Source of the DNA: Flavobacteriaceae bacterium
GTDB taxonomy: Bacteria > Bacteroidota > Bacteroidia > Flavobacteriales > Flavobacteriaceae
Length of the DNA: 64,000 nucleotides
Reading direction: 5' to 3'
NCBI GenBank assembly: GCA_021647405.1
Contig: JAKIUU010000012.1
Span: forward strand, 1 to 64,000
Below are positions 54,283 to 61,328 of the stretch, in pieces. The position numbers and the translations under genes are program-made. The notes under the pieces were generated by a model. The model did no database searches, had not been told where the DNA came from, and was given only the letters and a program-made list of their open reading frames with translations. How positions within the stretch are numbered: position 1 is the first letter of the stretch; every line of letters starts with the position of its first letter.

Positions 54283-54871
54283 TAAGTTTAGCCCTAAATA
54301 TTGGGAAGAGAAGTACAAAAACAATAACATTGGCTGGAATATTGGCTACCCCTCTACGCCCATCAAAGAATATATAGACCAACTTAAAGATAAATCGGTT
54401 AAAGTATTAATTCCAGGTGCAGGCAATGGGTATGAGGCCGAATATCTTTACAATAAAGGATTTACAAATGTTTGGGTTCTTGATTTGGCCAAGAATCCAT
54501 TAGAAAATTTAAAACAACGTCTCCCTAATTTTCCCGATAAACAGCTTATACAAGGTGATTTTTTTAAACACAACGCGCAATACGATTTGATTATCGAACA
54601 AACTTTTTTTTGTGCTTTAGACCCCGTTTTACGCGATAAGTATGTTGTAAAAATGGCCACATTATTAAAACCCCATGGCAAATTGGTAGGTTTGTTATTC
54701 GATTTTGAATTGACTGTACAAGGACCGCCGTTTGGAGGTTGCGCAGAAGAATATAAAAAGAGGTTTTTAAAATATTTTAAAATTAAAGTTTTAGAGAGGG
54801 CTCATAATTCTATAAAACCACGTAACAAAAGAGAATTGTTTGTTATCTTTGAAAACCAATTTAAGACTTAA
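54272..54871 (+). CDS. SAM-dependent methyltransferase, TPMT family
   Basis: The 199-residue protein begins FSPKYWEEKYKNNNIGWNIG, the N-terminal signature of thiopurine S-methyltransferase-like proteins. The SAM-binding motif is KVLIPGAGNGYEAEYLYNKG, followed by LDLAKNPLENLK and IIEQTFFCALDP. The ending IKPRNKRELFVIFE fits the family. Substrates may be thiols, selenium or halide compounds; not decidable here. It overlaps the S4 gene and ends 4 bases before the next start. Confidence 0.9.
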   Translation: MKTDKFSPKYWEEKYKNNNIGWNIGYPSTPIKEYIDQLKDKSVKVLIPGAGNGYEAEYLYNKGFTNVWVLDLAKNPLENLKQRLPNFPDKQLIQGDFFKHNAQYDLIIEQTFFCALDPVLRDKYVVKMATLLKPHGKLVGLLFDFELTVQGPPFGGCAEEYKKRFLKYFKIKVLERAHNSIKPRNKRELFVIFENQFKT

Positions 54872-54875
54872 ATTA

Positions 54876-55370
54876 ATGGAATCTACCATACTCACCAAGA
54901 CACAGATTGAACAAAAAATTAAACGTATAGCCTACCAGATATACGAATGCAATCATAATCAAAAATCAATTGTATTGGCCGGTATAGCCGATAATGGATT
55001 TGTTTTTGCCAAAAAATTGCAAAAAGTACTTCTGCAAATTACCCCTTTAGAAATAGTTCTGTGTGAAGTAAGGATTGATAAAAAACAACCTTTAAATGCT
55101 GTAAACACTTCTTTACATACAGGCGATTATAGAAATAAATCGTTGGTTTTGGTAGATGATGTTTTAAATTCTGGCACCACATTAATGTATGCCATAAGAC
55201 ATTTTTTAGCGGTGCCTTTACGCCAATTTAAAACGGCTGTTTTGGTAGATCGCAATCATAAAAAATACCCTGTAAAAGCCGATTTTAAAGGTATTTCATT
55301 ATCAACATCACTTCAAGAGCACGTGCAGGTAAATTTTACAAAATCAGCTGAGAAAGCCTATTTGGTTTAA
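54876..55370 (+). CDS. Phosphoribosyltransferase (PyrR-like)
   Basis: The start at MESTILTKTQIEQKIKRIAY fits the family; an earlier frame start lies inside the methyltransferase gene. The PRPP-binding loop is LVLVDDVLNSGTTLMYAI, and AVLVDRNHKKYPVKADFKG follows. The length of 164 residues and N-terminal helix match PyrR-type uracil phosphoribosyltransferases, though the uracil-binding and RNA-binding roles cannot be confirmed. It is convergent with aroK with a 10-base gap. Confidence 0.85.
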   Translation: MESTILTKTQIEQKIKRIAYQIYECNHNQKSIVLAGIADNGFVFAKKLQKVLLQITPLEIVLCEVRIDKKQPLNAVNTSLHTGDYRNKSLVLVDDVLNSGTTLMYAIRHFLAVPLRQFKTAVLVDRNHKKYPVKADFKGISLSTSLQEHVQVNFTKSAEKAYLV

Positions 55371-55380
55371 GTGTTTTTAT

Positions 55381-55896
55381 CTAAACAGATAGTTTTGATA
55401 TTTCTGTAACTATTTCTAAAATATCTTTTTCACCTGTCTCTATAATTACTTTCGATTTTTCGTAAAAAGGATTGCGTTCAAAAAGATGTTTGGCTACAAA
55501 TTCGGTTAATTTCTCATTGTTAAGAGAAGCCACCAAAGGCCTGTCTTGTTTTTCATTTTGCAACCGTTTAGTAAGTGTATTTACAGGTGTTCTTAAAAAT
55601 ACAGAAAGCGAAAATTTATTTATAATTTCCATATTATCGCCATAACACGGTGTGCCACCACCAACAGATAAAATAAAGGAGGTTTGCTGATCTAAAATTT
55701 CAAGAAGGTATTTTCGTTCAATTTTTCTGAAGAATATCTCGCCTTTTTCTTTAAAAACTGTGGCAATGCTAAGTCCTATTTTAGAGACAATATAGCTGTC
55801 TAAATCAATAAATTTAAGAGCTGATTTTTTAGCCAACAACGCCCCTACTGCTGATTTACCTGAGGCCATATATCCTATTAAAACAATTTTTTTCAT
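55381..55896 (-). CDS. aroK: Shikimate kinase
   Basis: This enzyme phosphorylates shikimate at the 3-hydroxyl in aromatic amino acid synthesis. The 171-residue protein has the P-loop IGYMASGKSAVGALLAKK. FIDLDSYI and GEIFFRKIERKYL carry shikimate-binding residues, SVGGGTPCYG is the GGG motif, and the lid has QDRPLVASL. Length and order are typical. Confidence 0.95.
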   Translation of the reverse strand: MKKIVLIGYMASGKSAVGALLAKKSALKFIDLDSYIVSKIGLSIATVFKEKGEIFFRKIERKYLLEILDQQTSFILSVGGGTPCYGDNMEIINKFSLSVFLRTPVNTLTKRLQNEKQDRPLVASLNNEKLTEFVAKHLFERNPFYEKSKVIIETGEKDILEIVTEISKLSV

Positions 55897-55957
55897 ATAG
55901 TAAAAAATTCAACTACAAAGTCTCACAAATATCGCATTAAAATTTTTATAAATAGCC

Positions 55958-55987
55958 TTGCAATATTAATAAATGATAGTATATTTG
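55958..55987 (+). promoter_or_regulatory. Promoter of tRNA-Lys
   Basis: TTG (55958-55960), 19 bases, TATATTTG (55980-55987): an exact match to the Bacteroidota consensus. The tRNA begins 17 bases downstream of the -7 box. Confidence 0.8.
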
Positions 55988-56003
55988 CAACCGCAATTTG
56001 AAA

Positions 56004-56076
56004 GACCTGATAGCTCAGTTGGTAGAGCATCTCCCTTTTAAGGAGAGGGTCCTGGGTTCGAGCCCCAGTCAGGTCA
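56004..56076 (+). tRNA. tRNA-Lys(TTT)
   Basis: A 73-base cloverleaf. Acceptor GACCTGA pairs with TCAGGTC (56069-56075) and the discriminator is A. Anticodon stem TCTCC/GGAGA flanks the loop CTTTTAA, giving anticodon TTT. The T arm has GGGTTCGAGCCCC. CCA is not encoded. It has its own promoter and is followed by its own terminator. Confidence 0.97.
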
Positions 56077-56086
56077 CATTTAAATC

Positions 56087-56119
56087 TAAAAAAGTTGAGC
56101 GATTTGCTCAACTTTTTTT
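56087..56119 (+). terminator. Intrinsic terminator after tRNA-Lys
   Basis: AAAAAAGTTGAGC (56088-56100) pairs with GCTCAACTTTTTT from 56106 around GATTT, and the right arm ends in a run of seven T. Confidence 0.92.
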
Positions 56120-56126
56120 AGTTTTG
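56095..56126 (+). promoter_or_regulatory. Promoter of tRNA-Leu, inside the tRNA-Lys terminator
   Basis: TAGTTTTG (56119-56126) fits TAnnTTTG. TTG at 56095-56097 lies 21 bases upstream, within the hairpin of the preceding terminator. The tRNA starts 14 bases after the box. Confidence 0.55.
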
Positions 56127-56139
56127 CACCTCTTATATT

Positions 56140-56223
56140 GCACATATGGCGGAATTGGTAGACGCGCCAGCTTGAGGGGCTGGTGAGCAATAGCTCGTGC
56201 AGGTTCGACTCCTGTTATGTGCA
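56140..56223 (+). tRNA. tRNA-Leu(GAG)
   Basis: An 84-base class II tRNA. Acceptor GCACATA pairs with TATGTGC (56216-56222) and the discriminator is A. The anticodon arm CCAGC-TTGAGGG-GCTGG gives anticodon GAG. A long variable arm (TGAGCAATAGCTCG) marks leucine. The T arm has AGGTTCGACTCCT. CCA is not encoded. Confidence 0.96.
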
Positions 56224-56372
56224 CTTTTATTAAAAAGGCCTTTCATACCATCTATTTTACCCACTTTTCTTTATTAAAAATAATAAAAAAGCAGATAAAG
56301 AAAAACCTTATCTGCTTGCTTGTTAACTAACTTAAAAAATATATAAAGAACTTTTACAGCTGACGGTACATT

Positions 56373-56807
56373 TTATAAACTACTGTTTAAGTATGTTTCT
56401 GTATTGCTTTTATTAAAGTATGCTTTTGTGTCAAAGTTAAAGGCCTCATCTTCATCCTCATCAATCCATTCTACTTCCTCTAAAAAAAGAACATTCAATT
56501 TTTTATTGGGATTAAATCCAACGGGCAAGTACTGTGTATGATCAAAATCAAATGATTCGTCAGGCTCTTCTTCTTCTTCTATCCACAATGTGGCATCGGT
56601 TTCATTATCAGCCAAATCGTAAGGATTAAATCCTTCTGGCAAATAAGATTTATGGTTAAAATCAAAGGGCTCATCAGATTCTTCTTCTTCAATATAAACA
56701 ATGTTGTTTATACCATCAGTATTTGTATGTTTTGGTGCAAATTGATTGGCACTAAATGTGTAGCTAAAGCTTAAAACTACGGCTAAAATTAAAATTGGTT
56801 TTTTCAT
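56373..56807 (-). CDS. Secreted acidic repeat protein
   Basis: The start chosen at MKKPILILAVVLSFSYTFSA gives a signal peptide (a frame start five codons earlier exists). The mature part of about 124 residues has three copies of an acidic unit. Each has an EEEE or DEDE block, an E(P/S/A)F(D/N)F core and a Y. The first two end in YLPEGFNPY or YLPVGFNP (units at about 38-64, 75-101 and 113-133). I know of no function. Repeated acidic clusters suggest cation binding or a surface role. It stands alone on its strand between tRNA-Leu and mmsA, with 283 bases of AT-rich DNA upstream. Confidence 0.72.
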   Translation of the reverse strand: MKKPILILAVVLSFSYTFSANQFAPKHTNTDGINNIVYIEEEESDEPFDFNHKSYLPEGFNPYDLADNETDATLWIEEEEEPDESFDFDHTQYLPVGFNPNKKLNVLFLEEVEWIDEDEDEAFNFDTKAYFNKSNTETYLNSSL

Positions 56808-57105
56808 AATTTTGTTTTTCATAATATACTTATAAGACTACTTTCTTTTAAAAATGTAACAGTACAAATGGCACTTTAATAATATTTTAACAGTTTGTTA
56901 ATTTGGCCATTAAGAAGTGACTTTGTGCAACAATATAATTGTAAATGAACTCACCTTAATTTTAGGGCTGTGCAGACATACTTACAAACAAAGTGACTCT
57001 CATAGCTAAAGCCGTTTAAAATCGACAATTATTTATTATATTTGATACCCTTTATTATTTTTTGATAAAGCTTTTTTTGACACCATTTTAATTTTATATA
57101 AAAAT

Positions 57106-58572
57106 ATGGATACCATGATGAAACAACCCGAAGTTCTTAATTTTATCAACGGACAATTTACCAAAAACGGCCAAAAAACTATGGATGTCATAAGTCCACT
57201 TGATGGCAGTATTATTTCAAAATTGCCTCTATCTACTCATAATGATGTTGATACAGCTGTAAAAGCAGCTCAAAATGCTTACCCCAGTTGGTCTGCAAAA
57301 ACATTTAAAGAGCGTGTACAAATATTTTTTAGATACCGTACCTTGCTCGAAGAAAATATAGACGAACTTACCAAACTCATTCAATTAGAGAATGGTAAAA
57401 ACTATGGTGAAGCCAAAGCCGAAGTAGAAAAGAGTATGGAACTGTGCGAATTTGCCGTGTCCATACCACAAATTATAGTTAATGAGGCGCAAGAAGTAAG
57501 CAAGGGTGTTGAGTGCCGTATTGAGCGGAAACCACTGGGTGTGGTGGCATCAATATCCCCATTCAATTTTCCTAATATGGTACCCCATTGGACCATGCCA
57601 AATGCCCTTGTTTTAGGCAACACAATGGTGATGAAACCGTCTGAAATTGTACCCTTAAGTACGGTTCGTATGGCCGAACTTTTAAAAGAGGCAGGCCTCC
57701 CCGATGGCGTTTTTAACTTGGTAAACGGCGGTAAAGATGTGGTTGAAGCTATTTGCGACCATCCTAATATTGAAGCTGTTTCTTTTGTGGGCTCTACTAA
57801 AGTAGCCAAAATAGTCTATAAACGCGCCACTTCTACACTTAAAAGATGTGTGGCTTTAGGAGGTGCTAAAAATCATTTGTTGGTTTTGCCAGATGCCAAT
57901 CCAGATATGACGGCTTCTAATGTTGTGGCTTCTATGTCGGGTTGTGCCGGTCAGCGTTGTATGGCAGCTTCCGTTATGGTGGGCGTCGATAAAGTGCAAC
58001 ATATTATAGATAAAATGGTAGTTGAAGCCAAAAAATTGGTGCCGGGCGAAAATTTAGGATCGGTTATCAGTGCAGAAGCCAAAGCGCGCATTGAGGCTTA
58101 TATCAGTCAAGCTGAAGCGGATGGTGCTAAAATTTTAGTAGATGGACGCAATGCAATTGTTGCTGGTAAAGAAGGTGGCTTTTATGTAGGCGCCACAATT
58201 ATTGATTACGTTACTACGGATATGTCTGTTGCACGTGAAGAAATTTTTGGCCCTGTCATTTCAATTATCAGAGCGAAAGATTTAGATGAAGCCATTGAAA
58301 TAGAAAATGGCTCTAATTATGGCAATGCCGCAGCCGTATTTACCCAAAGTGGCGGATTGGCAAAAAAAGTGATGGAACGTGCCAGTGCCGGTATGATAGG
58401 CGTTAATATTGGAGTGCCTGTACCACGTGAACCTTTTTCTTTTGGGGGATGGAATGATTCAAAATTTGGCGTGGGCGATATTACTGGACGCAGCTCTATA
58501 GAGTTTTGGACACAAAATAAAAAAACAACCATAAAATGGAATCCAGAAGCCCAAACAAACTGGATGAGTTAA
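57106..58572 (+). CDS. mmsA: CoA-acylating methylmalonate-semialdehyde dehydrogenase
   Basis: This NAD enzyme oxidises malonate or methylmalonate semialdehyde and decarboxylates it to acetyl-CoA or propionyl-CoA. The 488-residue protein has SPFNFPNMVPHWTMPNALVL, FVGSTKVAKIVYKRA and the catalytic cysteine in GCAGQRCMAASVMV. FSFGGWNDSKFGVGDITGR is near the end, all typical of MmsA/IolA rather than general aldehyde dehydrogenases. TATATTTG at 57037-57044 is a likely -7 box. Next comes an omega-aminotransferase, so the semialdehyde probably derives from beta-alanine or beta-aminoisobutyrate. Confidence 0.95.
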   Translation: MDTMMKQPEVLNFINGQFTKNGQKTMDVISPLDGSIISKLPLSTHNDVDTAVKAAQNAYPSWSAKTFKERVQIFFRYRTLLEENIDELTKLIQLENGKNYGEAKAEVEKSMELCEFAVSIPQIIVNEAQEVSKGVECRIERKPLGVVASISPFNFPNMVPHWTMPNALVLGNTMVMKPSEIVPLSTVRMAELLKEAGLPDGVFNLVNGGKDVVEAICDHPNIEAVSFVGSTKVAKIVYKRATSTLKRCVALGGAKNHLLVLPDANPDMTASNVVASMSGCAGQRCMAASVMVGVDKVQHIIDKMVVEAKKLVPGENLGSVISAEAKARIEAYISQAEADGAKILVDGRNAIVAGKEGGFYVGATIIDYVTTDMSVAREEIFGPVISIIRAKDLDEAIEIENGSNYGNAAAVFTQSGGLAKKVMERASAGMIGVNIGVPVPREPFSFGGWNDSKFGVGDITGRSSIEFWTQNKKTTIKWNPEAQTNWMS

Positions 58573-58582
58573 ATAGAACTCT

Positions 58583-58681
58583 GATGACGCAGATTGTGAT
58601 GATTTACGCAAATAGAAAGCAACATTTTAATGTTAAATAAATCAGCGAATATCAGTAAAATCAGCGTTATCTGTGTTCCGT
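58583..58681. repeat. Imperfect palindromic repeat, copy 1
   Basis: The whole gap between mmsA and the aminotransferase is a large imperfect stem-loop. The left arm starting GATGACGCAGATTGTGATGA matches the reverse complement of the right arm (GATAACGCTGATTTTACTGA). The tip AACATT-TT-AATGTT lies at 58621-58634. A related element occurs at 61199-61299. Confidence 0.65.
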
Positions 58682-58695
58682 AAAAATAAAATAAA

Positions 58696-60030
58696 ATGAA
58701 CAATAAAATCATAAAAAACAACCTAGATTACACCCTTTTTTCTTGGGCCAAACAAGGTGGTCTCAACCCTATTAATGCCAGTCATGCCAAAGGCTCTTAT
58801 GTCTATGACAGAGATGGTAAAAAATACCTCGATTTTTCATCGCAACTCATGAATGTCAATATAGGTCATGGCAATCAACGCATTACAAAAGCTGTTACGG
58901 CTCAAATGGAAAAACTCAGTTATGTCTATCCAGGCATGGCGACAGACGTTCGTGGCGAACTCGGTAAAAAATTAGCCGAATTGACACCAGGTAATCTCAC
59001 CAAATCCTTTTTTACTTTAGGCGGCGCAGAGGCCATTGAAAATGCCATAAAATTAGCACGTATTTATACGGGACGTCACAAAATAATCACCCATTATCGC
59101 TCTTATCACGGCGCCACTTATGGGGCTATTGCGGCTGGTGGCGATCCACGTAAATTTGCGGTTGACAGTCAAGGTGCTAATAATTTTGTGCATGTAGAAA
59201 ATCCCTACGCCTACCGTTGTCCATGGAACTCTTCATCTATAGAAGAATGTGGCGAGAGGGCCTTGGCACATTTAGAGCGTGTCATAAAATTTGAAAATCC
59301 GGATGCTATTGCCGCCATTCTTTTCGAAGGAGAATCTGGGTCTTCGGGTTGTATAAAATATCCGCCCAGGTATCTTAAAAAGATTCGTGAAATCTGTGAC
59401 AAATACGGTATTTTAATGATTGACGATGAAGTTATGAGCGGTTTTGGACGCACCGGAAAAATGTTTGGTATAGACCATCACGGTGTGACGCCCGATATCA
59501 TGTGTTTGGCAAAAGGTTTGACCTCTGGGTATTTACCTTTGGGTGCCATGGTTGTTACCGATACCATTGCAAAATATTTTGATGATAAACCTATGGCATT
59601 GGGTCTCACCTATTCAGCGCATGCTGTAGCTTGTGCCGCCGCCATAGAAAATATAAAAATTATTGAAGAAGACAATTTGGTTGCCAGAGCGGCCAAAATG
59701 GGAATTTACATCGGGGCAGAAGTCGAAAAATTAAAAGCCACACACCCTTCTATAGGCGATTTTAGAAATACAGGTTTGTTGGGTTGTATAGAATTGGTTA
59801 AAAACAGAGAGACCAAAGAACCTATTACTGAGTGGAATGCAGCATCAAAAGATATGGAAGTTACCAATAAAATGGCAGCTAAAATCCGCGAACTAGGCAT
59901 GTTTACTTTTGTGCGTTGGAATTGGATATTCATTGCCCCGCCTCTAAATGTAAGTAAAGAAGAAGTAGACGAAGGTCTAAGTATCATATCACAAGCCGTC
60001 GCTATTGCAGACGACTATTGTTATCGATAA
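58696..60030 (+). CDS. Class III aminotransferase (omega-amino acid type)
   Basis: The 444-residue PLP enzyme has FTLGGAEAIENAIKLAR, the Asp motif MIDDEVMSGFGRTGKMF and the PLP lysine in LAKGLTSGYLPLGAMV. ALGLTYSAHAVACAAA is also present. Class III members with this layout move amino groups from beta-alanine, beta-aminoisobutyrate, GABA or taurine to pyruvate or 2-oxoglutarate. Placement after mmsA and before an NCS1 permease favours beta-alanine/beta-aminoisobutyrate from pyrimidine breakdown. This specificity is inferred. Confidence 0.9.
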   Translation: MNNKIIKNNLDYTLFSWAKQGGLNPINASHAKGSYVYDRDGKKYLDFSSQLMNVNIGHGNQRITKAVTAQMEKLSYVYPGMATDVRGELGKKLAELTPGNLTKSFFTLGGAEAIENAIKLARIYTGRHKIITHYRSYHGATYGAIAAGGDPRKFAVDSQGANNFVHVENPYAYRCPWNSSSIEECGERALAHLERVIKFENPDAIAAILFEGESGSSGCIKYPPRYLKKIREICDKYGILMIDDEVMSGFGRTGKMFGIDHHGVTPDIMCLAKGLTSGYLPLGAMVVTDTIAKYFDDKPMALGLTYSAHAVACAAAIENIKIIEEDNLVARAAKMGIYIGAEVEKLKATHPSIGDFRNTGLLGCIELVKNRETKEPITEWNAASKDMEVTNKMAAKIRELGMFTFVRWNWIFIAPPLNVSKEEVDEGLSIISQAVAIADDYCYR

Positions 60031-60033
60031 TTC

Positions 60034-60109
60034 CCCTCTTGAGAGGGGCTAGGGGTGTGTGAAAATCATAAAAATAAGCATCATCCCTGCCTACAGCAGG
60101 CAGGAGCGT
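60034..60109. repeat. Repeat cluster between aminotransferase and hydrolase genes
   Basis: CCCCTC-TTGA-GAGGGG (60034-60049) is followed by a partial arm of the neighbouring palindrome family (ATCATAAAAATAAGCATCAT). CCTGCCT-ACAGC-AGGCAGG (60086-60104) then ends in AGCGT. The last part recurs at 61271-61299 with a different loop. Confidence 0.65.
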
Positions 60110-60128
60110 GCCATTAAAAATAATAAAA

Positions 60129-61118
60129 ATGTTTAAAAAAAAAATTACCAAATTCGTATTACTGCTATTCATTTTGTTAGGCCTATTCTTTTTTTTCCAT
60201 GGGTTTTATTTTCCGGTCAATATAAAAGGCCCTAGCATTTCAAAAAAGGATTACACTTTAGGCAAGATGCCTTTTAACGACAGTATTAAACTCAAATTAC
60301 ACGTTTTTAATACAGGTATAAATAAGGTGTCGTATTTATTAGCAGGCAATGTAAATCCATGGCGCCCTGTGCCGACCTTTGTTATAGAACACCCCAAGTA
60401 CGGCCTCATTGTTTTCGATACCGGCTTGTCGGCTAAAATTGCCCTAATAGGTAACAAAGCCCTGCATCCCATAACACGTATGCTATTTGATACCCGATCG
60501 CTTAAAGGCAAAGATTTACCCAGCCAAATGCAGCGCGACAGTCTGTTTCCGACAAAAGTACATCGGGTTATCTTTTCACACCTACATTTCGACCATATTG
60601 GCAATGCCGATGCCTTTACAAATGCTACTTTTTATGTAGGTCAAGATACCGACTTGGAGGATATGACACGTATGGAGGGCTTCGAACCCGATTTTATAGC
60701 CCAATTAGAAAAAGACCATCCCTTTAAAAAAATAGATTTTTCAAAAGGGAAACCCTTTGCCACTTTTAAAAAAGTCGTAGATTTACTGGGCGATGGCAGT
60801 ATTATAGCCGTTTGGGGAAATGGCCATCTTGACGGAAGTATCGGTATATTTGTGCGATTACCTAAAGGGATAGTATTTTTAACAGGAGACGAGGTAGTTC
60901 ATTTTGATTGGTTAAAAAGTAATGACGTTCAGAGAATTTCTAAAAATCCAAAACGTGCTGCCGAAGTGAGAAACCGTATTAGAATGCTTGAAAAGTTAAG
61001 ACCAGACATCCTTATTTTTCCAGGACACGATTTTCCAAAAGTACCTGTAAACAGAACAGATATAGTGATTCATCACCCCGAACTGTTTAAAAATAAGGCT
61101 TGGTCTTTAAATAATTAA
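60129..61118 (+). CDS. Metallo-beta-lactamase-fold hydrolase (AHL-lactonase-like)
   Basis: The protein of about 329 residues has an N-terminal membrane helix (FVLLLFILLGLFFFFHGFYF), so the enzyme faces the periplasm or is exported. The zinc motif FSHLHFDHIGNAD (HxHxDH) is followed by VWGNGHLDGSIG and FLTGDEV, and FPGHDFPKVP provides the last His. The overall layout is of the N-acyl homoserine lactonase group. The actual substrate may be a lactone, ester or cyclic amide linked to the catabolic operon. ATG at 60129 is preferred over GTG at 60108, which lies in a repeat. Confidence 0.85.
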   Translation: MFKKKITKFVLLLFILLGLFFFFHGFYFPVNIKGPSISKKDYTLGKMPFNDSIKLKLHVFNTGINKVSYLLAGNVNPWRPVPTFVIEHPKYGLIVFDTGLSAKIALIGNKALHPITRMLFDTRSLKGKDLPSQMQRDSLFPTKVHRVIFSHLHFDHIGNADAFTNATFYVGQDTDLEDMTRMEGFEPDFIAQLEKDHPFKKIDFSKGKPFATFKKVVDLLGDGSIIAVWGNGHLDGSIGIFVRLPKGIVFLTGDEVVHFDWLKSNDVQRISKNPKRAAEVRNRIRMLEKLRPDILIFPGHDFPKVPVNRTDIVIHHPELFKNKAWSLNN

Positions 61119-61198
61119 AAAGAGCATTAATTAATTGAAAACAAAATCAGATTGGTAAAGTCAAAATACCAGATACCAACTACTAAATACCAAAACAT

Positions 61199-61299
61199 GA
61201 ACACAGATAACGCAGGTTTAGCAGATTGGCGCAGATAAAAATAAATCATTTTAAATCATAATAATCAGCGTCATCCCTGCCTGCGGTAGGCAGGAGCGT
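61199..61299. repeat. Imperfect palindromic repeat, copy 2
   Basis: The left arm (GATAACGCAGGTTTAGCAGA) is partly complementary to the right arm ending ATAATCAGCGTCATC. It is followed by the hairpin CCTGCCT-GCGGT-AGGCAGG (61276-61294) shared with 60086-60104. The loop changes A..C to G..T between the two copies. Confidence 0.65.
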
Positions 61300-61328
61300 T
61301 CCTTTATAGAAACTAATAACTAAAAAAC

